Part shown: one piece after another, positions 41,849-51,379 of the stretch
How the letters are laid out: each line of letters begins with the position of its first letter
Position numbering within the stretch: the first letter of the stretch is position 1
Assembly: GCA_945871105.1 (NCBI GenBank)
Contig: CAMBUO010000004.1
Coordinates: forward strand, 23,259 to 87,258
Length of the DNA: 64,000 nt
From: an uncultured Clostridia bacterium
GTDB lineage: Bacteria > Bacillota_I > Bacilli_A > RF39 > UBA660
Reading direction: 5' to 3'
Notes under the pieces: model-generated
Database searches by the model: none
What the model saw: the letters and a program-made list of their open reading frames with translations, nothing else
What the model was told of the DNA's origin: nothing
Program-made: the position numbers and the translations under genes

Positions 41849-42416
41849 TTATCCTCCAATTATTATTGTTATACTTTGACATTAAATCATTAAAAGGTAA
41901 CTTTGTATAATCATTGATAATATTTAAAACAATCGGTTTAAGTTTAGTTAATTGTTCTTTTTCTAAATTATTAAATTTACTTAAAACATAATCTTTTATA
42001 GAGATTTGCTTATCTTTACCAACTCCTATTTTTAGACGTTTAAATTCTTCTGATTGAAGATTTAAAATGATATTTTTAATACCATTATGACCTCCACCAG
42101 TTCCGTTAGCTTTAAGTTTAATTTTGGCTAATTCCATATCAATATCATCTTGTATTACCAAAATATCTTCGCTAGAAATTTTAAAATAATCAGCATATTT
42201 CTTAACTACTTCACCCGATAAATTCATATATGATAAAGGTTTTAAAAACATTATTTCTTCTTGATTTAAGATAGTTTTCACATAAAGACCATTAAATTTT
42301 TCTTTAAATTTAAGATTTAGAGAATCAGCTATACTATCAATAAAATAAAAACCTATGTTATGTCTGGTATTTTGATATTCTTTTCCAGGATTTCCTAGTC
42401 CAACAATTAGTTTCAT
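41832..42416 (-). CDS. pth: Peptidyl-tRNA hydrolase
   Basis: MKLIVGLGNPGKEYQNTRHNIGFYF...FLKPLSYMNLSGE...DDIDMELAKIKLKANGTGGGHNGIKNI. Confidence 0.96.
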   Translation of the reverse strand: MKLIVGLGNPGKEYQNTRHNIGFYFIDSIADSLNLKFKEKFNGLYVKTILNQEEIMFLKPLSYMNLSGEVVKKYADYFKISSEDILVIQDDIDMELAKIKLKANGTGGGHNGIKNIILNLQSEEFKRLKIGVGKDKQISIKDYVLSKFNNLEKEQLTKLKPIVLNIINDYTKLPFNDLMSKYNNNNWRINEETR

Positions 42417-42428
42417 ATAAACCTTCTT

Positions 42429-43145
42429 TCAATTAAATATTTCTAATATTTCTTTTTGATAACTTCCATCTTCATTATGAATATATAAAGAATCCATTAC
42501 TTCTAAGCCATTTTTGCCATTTTTAACTGCTTTAATCATAAATAACTTCGATGATGAACCCTTTTTAGGATAAATAAACTGGATTTTTTTAGGCATTAAA
42601 TTGTTACTTTTTAATAAATCTATTATTTCAATTAATCTTTCTGTTCGATGAACCATATAAAAAGAACCATTGTTTTTTAATAAATATTTAACTATTTTTA
42701 TTAATTCTTCTAATGTTAAACTTTTTTCATGTCTAGCATTAGTTTTTATTTTATTATTATTTAAATAAGAATTACCAGAAGTTTTAAAATAAGGAGGATT
42801 GGCTGTTATAATATCAAAGGTATCTCCTTCAAATATATTTTTTAAATTTTTAACATCTTCATTTAAAATAGTTATTTGATCTTCTAAATGGTTTATTTCA
42901 ATAGATTTTTTAGCTAATGTAAATATTTCTTTTTGTAATTCTACACCGATTATTTTCTTTTTCGTTTTTGTTGATAAAACTAAAGGAATAGGTGCATTTC
43001 CTGAACATAAATCCAATATTTTTTGATCTTTTAAGTTTATTGTTACAAAGTTAGGTAATAAAATAGATTCTAAAGAAAATTTAAAATAATCATCATCTTG
43101 ATATATTTTTAAATTTTTACCTACTAAATCATTTAAAACTTCCAT
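42429..43145 (-). CDS. tRNA1(Val) adenine-N6 methyltransferase-like (YabB/TrmN6)
   Basis: ILDLCSGNAPIPLVLSTK and TANPPYFKTSG (NPPY). Confidence 0.85.
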   Translation of the reverse strand: MEVLNDLVGKNLKIYQDDDYFKFSLESILLPNFVTINLKDQKILDLCSGNAPIPLVLSTKTKKKIIGVELQKEIFTLAKKSIEINHLEDQITILNEDVKNLKNIFEGDTFDIITANPPYFKTSGNSYLNNNKIKTNARHEKSLTLEELIKIVKYLLKNNGSFYMVHRTERLIEIIDLLKSNNLMPKKIQFIYPKKGSSSKLFMIKAVKNGKNGLEVMDSLYIHNEDGSYQKEILEIFN

Positions 43146-43925
43146 TTATAATATTACCTCTTCTTGAATATTATCTTTGTTTTCTATTTTTATTTTTCTT
43201 TTTAAAATATCAACATCTACTACTTTGTAATCATTGCCTTTATATTTATAAGTTTCTCCTATACTTGGTAGACCTTTTTTAAGATTAGTATAAGTTTCAT
43301 CTTCATATGCAAGACAACATAAAAGACGACCACATACTCCATTTATTTTAGTTGGATTTAAAGCTAGCATTTGATTTTTAGCCATATTAATAGTAACGCT
43401 ATTTAAATCTGTTAAAAAGGAATTACAACATAAAAAACGTCCACAAGGGCCTAAGCCACCTATTTCTCTAGCTTTATCACGAATACCTATTTGTCTTAAT
43501 TCAATTCTTGTTCGATAAATTGAGGCTAACCTTTTGGCTAACTCACGAAAATCAATTCGATCATCGGCTACAAAGTTAAATAATAATTGTTTTCTATCAA
43601 AAGTAAAACTTGCATCTAATATTTTCATATTTAGATTTAATTCAGCAACTAATTCCCTAGCTTTCTTTAAGGCATATTCATTTTCAATTAGATTCTTTTC
43701 ATGTATTTTCTTATCCTTCTCTGTTGCTATTCTTAAAACATTTTTTAAAGGATTAACCAGTTTTTCCTCTTCAATTTGTTGATTTTCAAGATAAACAAAA
43801 CCAAGTTGTTCTCCTCTTTCGGTGTTAACAATAACTAACATATCTTTTTTTAAATCTAAGCCATTTCTATTAAAATAATATAATCTTCCTTTATGAGAAA
43901 AACGAATACCAACAACATCTATCAT
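43146..43925 (-). CDS. ricT: PSP1-domain protein RicT (YaaT)
   Basis: VDGVRFS-like N-term; GGLGPCGRFLCCNSFL and INGVCGRLLCCLAYE cysteine motifs. Confidence 0.93.
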   Translation of the reverse strand: MIDVVGIRFSHKGRLYYFNRNGLDLKKDMLVIVNTERGEQLGFVYLENQQIEEEKLVNPLKNVLRIATEKDKKIHEKNLIENEYALKKARELVAELNLNMKILDASFTFDRKQLLFNFVADDRIDFRELAKRLASIYRTRIELRQIGIRDKAREIGGLGPCGRFLCCNSFLTDLNSVTINMAKNQMLALNPTKINGVCGRLLCCLAYEDETYTNLKKGLPSIGETYKYKGNDYKVVDVDILKRKIKIENKDNIQEEVIL

Positions 43926-44794
43926 ATTTTCACCTCAGATATTTCTATAATTAATCTATCTAAAAATAAATTTAAATTTAAATAAGGGTTTTCAATTAAT
44001 TTATTTTTCATAACAATTATTTTATCTAAATAAAAAATTAATTCTTTTAAAGTAATTTCTTGTAAAGATGCCTCTATTATATCATAAAAAGAAAAATTAT
44101 TATCAATTATTCCATTTCGTCGATTTATTTCTTTATCAATTAAATTTTCTAACATTTGAAAAGATTTTAAAATATCATCACGAGTAGCATAGATATTTAA
44201 ATATCTTGATTTTAAATAAGCTATACTATTTTCTTTTTCTTCATGAATTAATGTTAAAAAAGAAAGAGAATTATTTATATCTTCTAAATTATAATTTGTT
44301 TCTTTTTCTACTTTTAATTCAATGATTTGACAACGGGATAAAATAGTTGATAATAATGATTTTTTATTAGTTGTTATTAAGATACCATAGATATTTTCTT
44401 CTGGTTCTTCAATAAATTTTAATAAAGAATTAGCAGCATTTAAATTCATTTTATCTGCTTCTTTGATAACATATACTTGATTGGTATTGTTAGATGATTT
44501 TAAACTAAGTTCTTGTTGTAATTTAGTTATTTGTTCTTTTTTAATTATTTTATCAGTTGTTTCTATTACTTTTAAATCTTCATAATAGTTTTCGTCAATT
44601 AAATGACAGATATTACAATCTAAACAAGATTTATTATTGGTATAATGATTAGGACAAATAATCATTTTGATAAATGCTAAAATAAGTGGATAACTAGTTT
44701 CTATGTCATCTACTTCGAATATATATGCATGAAAATATTTTTTTAAATTTTTAGCATAGTTATAGAATTTATTATTTTTATAATCATCTAACAT
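43922..44794 (-). CDS. holB: DNA polymerase III subunit delta'
   Basis: CxnCxxC zinc module CLDCNICHL, ADKMNLNAANSLLKFIEEPEENIYGILITTNKKSLLSTILSRCQIIE. Confidence 0.9.
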   Translation of the reverse strand: MLDDYKNNKFYNYAKNLKKYFHAYIFEVDDIETSYPLILAFIKMIICPNHYTNNKSCLDCNICHLIDENYYEDLKVIETTDKIIKKEQITKLQQELSLKSSNNTNQVYVIKEADKMNLNAANSLLKFIEEPEENIYGILITTNKKSLLSTILSRCQIIELKVEKETNYNLEDINNSLSFLTLIHEEKENSIAYLKSRYLNIYATRDDILKSFQMLENLIDKEINRRNGIIDNNFSFYDIIEASLQEITLKELIFYLDKIIVMKNKLIENPYLNLNLFLDRLIIEISEVKI

Positions 44795-44801
44795 AAGTCA
44801 C

Positions 44802-44996
44802 CTACAATCCAACTAGTTTAAGAACAATTAATGAAGTAAGTCCTGGAATATCTAATAAACCTACTATCATAATAGTAAAAAGATTAATGGGAATAGTTAT
44901 ATTAAATGTAACAGCAATTAAATTATAGGCATATAAAAGAAAACCAGCTAAGATAAATCTTTTTAAGTATTTAAGTATTTTTTGCAAATATATCAC
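44802..44996 (-). CDS. bofA: BofA-family (pro-sigmaK processing inhibitor) membrane protein
   Basis: AYNLIAVTFNITIPINLFTIMIVGLLDIPGLTSLIVLKLV; adjacent to recR. Confidence 0.75.
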   Translation of the reverse strand: MIYLQKILKYLKRFILAGFLLYAYNLIAVTFNITIPINLFTIMIVGLLDIPGLTSLIVLKLVGL

Positions 44997-45026
44997 CCAT
45001 ATAGATTATGAGTTTTTTTGCTTACT

Positions 45027-45623
45027 TTATGATATTTTTTTACGATTATCAAAGGCTTTTTCTAAAGTTATAGCATCTATATATTCCATATCGGCTCCCA
45101 TAGGAATACCCGAAGCCAACCTAGTTATATTTATTCCTAAATCTTTTAAGACATTATTGATATAAAGGGCTGTCATTTCACCTTCTAAACATGGTTTAAC
45201 AGCTATAATCAATTCTTGATATTTTTCATTTTGCATTCGGTTAATTAATTTATCAAGTCTAATATCTTCTGGGTTCATTCCATCAAGCGTTGCTATAAGA
45301 CCATTTAAAACGTGATAAATACCATGATAAACGCCTAATTTTTCGATTGCAATAATTGTTTTTGGATCTTCAACTACACATAAAGTTTTTTTATCTCTAG
45401 TTGGATCACTACAAACAAAGCAAATATCATCATCGGAAAAATTACCACATATCTTACAACGCTTCGTTTTCTCTTGTAAATTTTTAATAGAATCAGCTAA
45501 AAAATCTGTTTGAACTTTATCAAGATTTAATAAATGCAAAGCCATTCTTTCGGCTGTTTTATCTCCTATTCCTGGCAAATATTTAAATGCTTCTATTACA
45601 TTTTGAATACTTTTTGGATACAT
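45027..45623 (-). CDS. recR: Recombination protein RecR
   Basis: FKYLPGIGDKTAERMALHLL, CKICGNFSDDDICFVC zinc finger, Toprim. Confidence 0.96.
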   Translation of the reverse strand: MYPKSIQNVIEAFKYLPGIGDKTAERMALHLLNLDKVQTDFLADSIKNLQEKTKRCKICGNFSDDDICFVCSDPTRDKKTLCVVEDPKTIIAIEKLGVYHGIYHVLNGLIATLDGMNPEDIRLDKLINRMQNEKYQELIIAVKPCLEGEMTALYINNVLKDLGINITRLASGIPMGADMEYIDAITLEKAFDNRKKIS

Positions 45624-45922
45624 TAAAATAACCCGGGCATAGCATTAGCATATTTTCCCATTTTCTTTTCTGTTTCTTTATCAACTTGCTTAAAAGCATC
45701 ATTTAAAGCTACCATAATCATATCTTCTAAAATGTCTAAATCATCAACAGAAAAATCATCATCTTTTTGGATATCTACTTTTAAAACTTCTTTTTTTCCA
45801 TTTACTTTAACAGTTACTAAATCCTTAGTTGAAGTAAATTCCATTTTATCAATTTCTTCTTTACTTTTTAACATATCTTTTTGTAAGCTTTGAGCTTGTT
45901 TCATTAAGGCTTGTATATTCAT
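45623..45922 (-). CDS. YbaB/EbfC nucleoid-associated protein
   Basis: MNIQALMKQAQSLQKDMLKSKEEIDKMEF; ATG at 45922 preceded by GGAGAG. Confidence 0.92.
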   Translation of the reverse strand: MNIQALMKQAQSLQKDMLKSKEEIDKMEFTSTKDLVTVKVNGKKEVLKVDIQKDDDFSVDDLDILEDMIMVALNDAFKQVDKETEKKMGKYANAMPGLF

Positions 45923-45938
45923 TTCTATCTCTCCTTTT

Positions 45939-47594
45939 CTATTCAACTTCAACATAATCGCTACCGAATACGTCTATTGCCTTTTTTACTAAATTACCAT
46001 AACATAAATTAGGTTCTTTGTAAACTTCTTCTTGATAAGTTATCATATCTTCTGTTTCTTCTTGATAAGTGTAATAATTTTTATCAGCTAGATGGCTTTT
46101 ATAATTATTAACTTCTTTTTGAAAATCTGATTCAAGAATGATAACAATTTTTAAATTCATGTTAGTTATTTTATTAATTAATTCTTCACATAAATTAATT
46201 TTATTATATATTTTATCAATTAAACTTTCATATTTAGTTACTAATAAAATATTTTTATCACTGACAACACCTATAGTTGCATCTTTTAATGATCCAGCTA
46301 TTTCTTTATACTTAGAATCCATTAAGTAATCAACTAAATTATTCCATTTATCTGCAACCATATTTTTTAAATTTTTACTAGCCATAGCAAAAGTGTTATT
46401 AATTCGTTGCTTTTGAACTTCAGTGTTTAATTTATAACATTTAGTTGTTTTAGCTGAATTTACCTCATTTCCCTCAGATTTTTGTGTTAATAATTCATTT
46501 TTTTTATTTTCTTTTATTTCTCGGGAAATATTTTGACTATGTTCTTCAATTAATTCTTCTTGTTTATTCATGTATTCTAGTAATTTAACTTCAATAATAA
46601 TTTTACGATTTATTGCTTCTTTTAATAAATTATAAGTATCATTAAAAACAAAAGTTAAATCGTATAATTCTTTAGGATTATATTTGTTACTTTCTTTAGC
46701 AACATAATGCTCAACAATTAAATCTCTTAAACGTTCTAAGATTTTTTCGATTAACTTAGTATAATCTAAACCGAGATTTTCAAACTTTTCTAAATTATTT
46801 AAAACTGCTTGATTATCTTTTTGGATGATACTATCAATGAAATTATTTAAATCTTGTTTAGATATTAAACCGTTGATACTTAAAAAATCATTTAAAGTTA
46901 TTTCTTTAAGCGAATAAGATGCTAATTTATCTAACATACCTAAAGCATCTCGCATACCACCTTCTGAATAAATAGCAATTTCTTCTAATGTTTCATCAGT
47001 TATATTTATTTTTTCTAAATCAGCTATTTGTCTTAATCTTTTAACGATTCCCTCTTTACTGATTCTTTTAAAATTTAGGCATTGACATCTTGAAACAATT
47101 GTTGTTGGAACTTTATAAAATTCGGTGGTTGCAAGAATAAAAATAACATGACTAGGTGGTTCTTCTAAAGTTTTTAATAAAGCATTGAAAGCACTAATTG
47201 ATAACATATGTACTTCATCAATAATATAAACTTTATATTTTAACTTACTAGGAACTAAATTAATCTTACTTTTTAATTCTCTTATTTCATCAACACCATT
47301 ATTACTAGCTGCATCTATTTCAATTATATCTGAAGAATTATTATCAATATCAATACAATTTTCACATTGATGGCATATAGAAAAATCTTCATTTAGATTT
47401 AAACAATTAACAGTTTTTGCTAATAGTTTAGCTATTGTCGTTTTTCCTGTTCCTCGTGGTCCTGAAAATAAATAAGCGTGTGATATTTTATTTTCTTTAA
47501 TTGAATTAGTTATTATTTTTAAAATGTTTTCTTGATCAACAACATCACTAAACTTTGTTGGTCGATATTTTCGATATAAAGCTTGATATTCCAT
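45939..47594 (-). CDS. dnaX: DNA polymerase III subunits gamma/tau
   Basis: YQALYRKYRPTKFSDVVDQENILKII...FSGPRGTGKTTIAKLLAKTVNC; zinc module CHQCENC. Confidence 0.96.
   Translation of the reverse strand: MEYQALYRKYRPTKFSDVVDQENILKIITNSIKENKISHAYLFSGPRGTGKTTIAKLLAKTVNCLNLNEDFSICHQCENCIDIDNNSSDIIEIDAASNNGVDEIRELKSKINLVPSKLKYKVYIIDEVHMLSISAFNALLKTLEEPPSHVIFILATTEFYKVPTTIVSRCQCLNFKRISKEGIVKRLRQIADLEKINITDETLEEIAIYSEGGMRDALGMLDKLASYSLKEITLNDFLSINGLISKQDLNNFIDSIIQKDNQAVLNNLEKFENLGLDYTKLIEKILERLRDLIVEHYVAKESNKYNPKELYDLTFVFNDTYNLLKEAINRKIIIEVKLLEYMNKQEELIEEHSQNISREIKENKKNELLTQKSEGNEVNSAKTTKCYKLNTEVQKQRINNTFAMASKNLKNMVADKWNNLVDYLMDSKYKEIAGSLKDATIGVVSDKNILLVTKYESLIDKIYNKINLCEELINKITNMNLKIVIILESDFQKEVNNYKSHLADKNYYTYQEETEDMITYQEEVYKEPNLCYGNLVKKAIDVFGSDYVEVE
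46495..46505 (-). other. Candidate dnaX slippage/-1 frameshift site (A8 then immediate -1 frame TGA)
   Basis: Codons 364-366 read AAA AAA AAT; -1 slip gives AAA TGA. Confidence 0.5.
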
Positions 47595-47690
47595 CCTAAA
47601 CCACCTTTCATAAGTATTATATAATAAAAAAAATTATTTGAAAATAAGAAGATTAATTTTTTTAGTATTTTTTTAAAACGTCATAATATT

Positions 47691-48003
47691 CATTTTAAGG
47701 CACCTTGTAGCCTCTTTTTGATTAAAAGGTATAAATATACTAAAAACTTATTTACGCCCGTCTACGGCTATTTATAGGCCTAATACGACGTGATTTGATT
47801 ACTGATTATATTTTAAAATTTAAATATAGAATTTTTTAAAATATAAATTTATAATTATTAAAAAAATATTATAAATTATAGACATGTTCTAAAACGCATT
47901 TTAAAGTGTTTCTCGCGCTTTTTTTATCAAAATAGTATAAATGTATTAAAAAGTTATTTACGCTTATCTACGTGCAAATATGGAGCTAATAAAGCCATAT
48001 TTA
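47691..48003. repeat. Diverged pair of ~105-bp non-coding elements (47691-47797 and 47897-48003)
   Basis: Ungapped alignment with shared core TATAAATRTAYTAAAAASTTATTTACGCYYRTCTACG, same orientation, flanked upstream by taaaacg in both. Confidence 0.75.
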
Positions 48004-48006
48004 AAA

Positions 48007-48462
48007 TTACTTTAATCTTTGCATTTGAAAAAACGATTTTAATATACTAGAACACTCGTTTTCTAAAACATTTTCTTCTAAAATAATTTTTTTGTTTTTA
48101 ATACTATCTAAAAAAATTAAATTAACTATTTCTTTATTCTTTAAATCCATCGTACTAGTTCCAATTACTAATTTACTAATTCTTGATTGAACAATAGCAC
48201 TAGCACACATAGGACAAGGAAATAAAGTTACATACATAGTACAATCATTTAAACGCCAATCTTTTTTCTTTTTGCTAGCTTTTCTAATTGCTATTAACTC
48301 AGCATGCTTTGTTACATCTCCACTATTTTCTCTTTGATTATTTCCCTTAGCAATAATTTTATCATTAGATACAATAATAGCCCCAACCGGTACTTCATTA
48401 TGCTTATATGCTTTTCTAGCTTCTTTTAAAGCCAATTTCATATAATACTCATTGTCTTTCAT
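48007..48462 (-). CDS. tadA: tRNA-specific adenosine deaminase
   Basis: YYMKLALKEARKAYKHNEVPVGAIIV...TKHAELIAIRKA (HAE)...LFPCPMCASAIVQSRI (PCxxC). Confidence 0.95.
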   Translation of the reverse strand: MKDNEYYMKLALKEARKAYKHNEVPVGAIIVSNDKIIAKGNNQRENSGDVTKHAELIAIRKASKKKKDWRLNDCTMYVTLFPCPMCASAIVQSRISKLVIGTSTMDLKNKEIVNLIFLDSIKNKKIILEENVLENECSSILKSFFQMQRLK

Positions 48463-48489
48463 ATAACCACTCTTTTTTTCTAAAATAAA

Positions 48490-48562
48490 AGTGCACATAA
48501 AAGAGTTATGTTAAGGCTGCTATCTTCCGATCCTGACCTGGTTCCATTTCTTTTATTGCACG
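48490..48562 (-). ncRNA. ffs: Signal recognition particle RNA (small bacterial 4.5S type)
   Basis: Minus strand GTGCAATAAAAGAAATGGAACCAGGTCAGGATCGGAAGATAGCAGCCTTAACATAACTCTTTTATGTGCAC; conserved ACCAGGTCAGG..CGGAAG..AGCAGCC and closing stem; promoter TTGCTA-17-TATAAT-like TAATAT at 48597-48569. Confidence 0.92.
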
Positions 48563-48655
48563 AATAATATATTACTATGCTTTTGTTTTTTTAGCAAGAA
48601 CTTTTTGACTTTTTTTTAATTTATTTTAATTTCCTTTCTTATTATTATATATATT

Positions 48656-48752
48656 ATTATAGTTATATATATAACTATAATGAACATATATTTAATCTTA
48701 TTATATAAACTATATATATTTATATAAATAAGATTATAGGTTTATATAATAA
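48656..48752. repeat. AT-rich palindrome cluster
   Basis: 26-bp perfect palindrome ATTATAGTTATATATATAACTATAAT (48656-48681) and overlapping alternative stems 48693-48710 with 48719-48736 or 48740-48752. Confidence 0.7.
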
Positions 48753-48807
48753 AACTTAGTTTTATTAATAAAAAGGTTTCTTGAAAAAGCAAACTATTTT
48801 TTTATCA

Positions 48808-48842
48808 AAAAAAGAATTAATTTTCTTCAATTAATTCTTCTT
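48808..48842 (-). terminator. gyrA terminator
   Basis: aaaaaAAGAATTAATtttcttcAATTAATTCTT. Confidence 0.6.
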
Positions 48843-51366
48843 CCGAATCAGATTTATCAACTAAAGCAACAGTTGAAACCTTTTGATTATCTTTTAAATT
48901 AATTAATTTAACACCTTGAGTATTTCTTCCATAAATAGATAATGGCTCAAGAGAAATTCTAATTAACATACCAGAATCTGTAATCATCATAGCATCTTCA
49001 TCACCATTAATGCTATTCAAAGATATTAAATTTCCTGTTCTTTCTGTTAGCTTAAGAGCTTTTACTCCTTTACCTCCACGTTTAGCCAAACGATAATCTT
49101 CAACTTTGTTCTTTTTACCATAACCATTTTCCGATACAACTAACATTTGGCTATCTTGATCTTTTCTAGCAACTACACTACCAATTACAAAAGAATTTTC
49201 GATTTTAATACCACGAACACCAGCTGAAGTACGACTCATTACCCGTAAATCTTTTTCGTTAAAACGAACAGCTCTTCCATCAGCAGTACCAATTATTACT
49301 TCGGATTCACCATCGGATTTTTCAACATTTACTAATTCATCATTTTCTTTTAAAATAATTGCTATTTTACCAAGTTTACGAATGTTTTCAAATTCTTCTA
49401 TTTTTACTCTCTTAACTAAACCATTTTTCGTTGCAAATATTAAATATTTATTTGGTTCATTATCATAACGAATTACTAAAACTGATTTAATAACTTCTTC
49501 TTTATCAAGAGATAAAATATTAATAATTGGAATACCTTTTGATTGTCTTGAAAATTCAGGTATTTCGTACCCTTTAACCCTATAAACACGACCTTTATTC
49601 GAGAAGAATAAAATATAATCATGCGTTCTAGCAGTTAATAATTTAGAAACAAAATCTTCTTCGTTAGTAGACATTCCTTTAATTCCTACTCCACCTCTTC
49701 TTTGAGTTTTATAAGTATCAATTAACATGCGTTTAATGTAACCTTTATTGGTTAAAGCAATACAAATATTTTCAACAGGAATTAAAGATTCATCTTCAAT
49801 AAAATCAATAGCTGTCATATCAATACTTGTTCTTCTTTCATCCGAATATCTATCTTTAATTTCAAGCATTTCTTTTTTTATGATATCCATTACTCTTTGA
49901 TCTGATGCTAAAATATCTTTTAAATCGGCTATTAATTCATATAAAGATTTTAATTCATCTTCAACTTTATCTCTTTCTAAACCTGTTAAACGACGTAATC
50001 TCATATCTAGTATTGCTTGTGATTGAATATCATCTAAACCAAATCTAGACATTAACTGATCTTTAGCTTCCTCATCACTCTTAGAAGCTCTTATAATTTT
50101 AACAACTTCATCAATATTATCTAAGGCAATTTTTATTCCTTCCAATATATGTGAACGCTCTTCTGCTTTTTTCAAATCAAATTTTGTTCTTCGAATAATT
50201 ACTTCTTTTTGATGAGTAATATACTTCGAAATAATATCTTTTAAACATAAAGTTCTAGGTGTTCCATTGTCAATTACTAGGAAAATAATACCATAATTAA
50301 TTTGAAAATTTGTATGTTTATATAAATTATTCAATATAACTTGAGCATTGGCATCTTTTTTCAAAGTAATTGTTATTTTAACACCATTTTTTAAATCCGT
50401 ATGATAATCAGAAATTCCTTCTATTACTTTATCTCTAACTAATTCAGCTACTTTATTTTTTAAATCCATAGTATTAACACCATATGGAACTTCCGTAATA
50501 ACAATTTGTTGATGATTACCAACATCTTCTATTTCAGCTCTACTTCTAATCGTAATAGAACCTCTACCGGTTTCATATGCTTTTCTAATACCACTATTTC
50601 CTAAAATAATTCCTCCAGTTGGAAAATCAGGCCCTTTAATGTGTTGCATTAATCCTTCTGTATCTATATCAGGATTATCTATATAAGCAATACAGGCATC
50701 AATTGTTTCTCCTAAATTGTGTGGAGGAATATTAGTAGCCATTCCTACAGCTATTCCCATGGAACCATTTACTAATAAATTAGGAAATCTTGATGGTAAA
50801 ACAGTAGGTTCTGGACTAGTTTCATCAAAGTTTGGCATCATATCGACTGTTTCTTTTCTTATATCCCTTAACATTTCAAGAGAAATTTTCGATAATCTTG
50901 CTTCCGTATAACGATATGCAGCAGCCCCATCACCTTCGATATTACCAAAATTACCATGCCCATCAACCATTGTATATCTTTGGTTAAATCCTTGAGCTAA
51001 TCTAACCATAGCATCATATATTGAAGAATCTCCATGTGGATGATAATGACCCATAACATATCCAACAGTTGTGGCACTTTTTTTATGGGGTTTATCAGGC
51101 GTATTTCCCTCTTCAAACATTGACCATAAAATTCTTCTATGAACTGGTTTTAAACCATCTCTTAAATCGGGAATAGCACGTGAGGTAATAACACTCATCG
51201 AATAATCTAAAAACGAATCACTAATTTCTTTTACAATATCATTTATATCATGGGAATCTCTTTCATGAAAAGTTCCACCATAATCAATAACTTCTTCAGT
51301 TTCATCAGTAAATTCTTCTTTTTCTTCATCTTCGGGAAATAATTCATTTAAATTTTCATTGTCCAT
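48817..51366 (-). CDS. gyrA: DNA gyrase subunit A
   Basis: DYSMSVITSRAIPDLRDGLKPVHRRILW...AAAYRYTEARLSKI; QTRRGGVGIKG (GyrA box). Confidence 0.98.
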   Translation of the reverse strand: MDNENLNELFPEDEEKEEFTDETEEVIDYGGTFHERDSHDINDIVKEISDSFLDYSMSVITSRAIPDLRDGLKPVHRRILWSMFEEGNTPDKPHKKSATTVGYVMGHYHPHGDSSIYDAMVRLAQGFNQRYTMVDGHGNFGNIEGDGAAAYRYTEARLSKISLEMLRDIRKETVDMMPNFDETSPEPTVLPSRFPNLLVNGSMGIAVGMATNIPPHNLGETIDACIAYIDNPDIDTEGLMQHIKGPDFPTGGIILGNSGIRKAYETGRGSITIRSRAEIEDVGNHQQIVITEVPYGVNTMDLKNKVAELVRDKVIEGISDYHTDLKNGVKITITLKKDANAQVILNNLYKHTNFQINYGIIFLVIDNGTPRTLCLKDIISKYITHQKEVIIRRTKFDLKKAEERSHILEGIKIALDNIDEVVKIIRASKSDEEAKDQLMSRFGLDDIQSQAILDMRLRRLTGLERDKVEDELKSLYELIADLKDILASDQRVMDIIKKEMLEIKDRYSDERRTSIDMTAIDFIEDESLIPVENICIALTNKGYIKRMLIDTYKTQRRGGVGIKGMSTNEEDFVSKLLTARTHDYILFFSNKGRVYRVKGYEIPEFSRQSKGIPIINILSLDKEEVIKSVLVIRYDNEPNKYLIFATKNGLVKRVKIEEFENIRKLGKIAIILKENDELVNVEKSDGESEVIIGTADGRAVRFNEKDLRVMSRTSAGVRGIKIENSFVIGSVVARKDQDSQMLVVSENGYGKKNKVEDYRLAKRGGKGVKALKLTERTGNLISLNSINGDEDAMMITDSGMLIRISLEPLSIYGRNTQGVKLINLKDNQKVSTVALVDKSDSEEELIEEN

Positions 51367-51379
51367 ACTAACAAACCTC

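Noticed and set aside
47691-47797. Possible tRNA in the dnaX-tadA gap because of local GC rise
   Set aside because: No cloverleaf, no TTCRANY T-loop pattern and no CCA-end pairing by eye.
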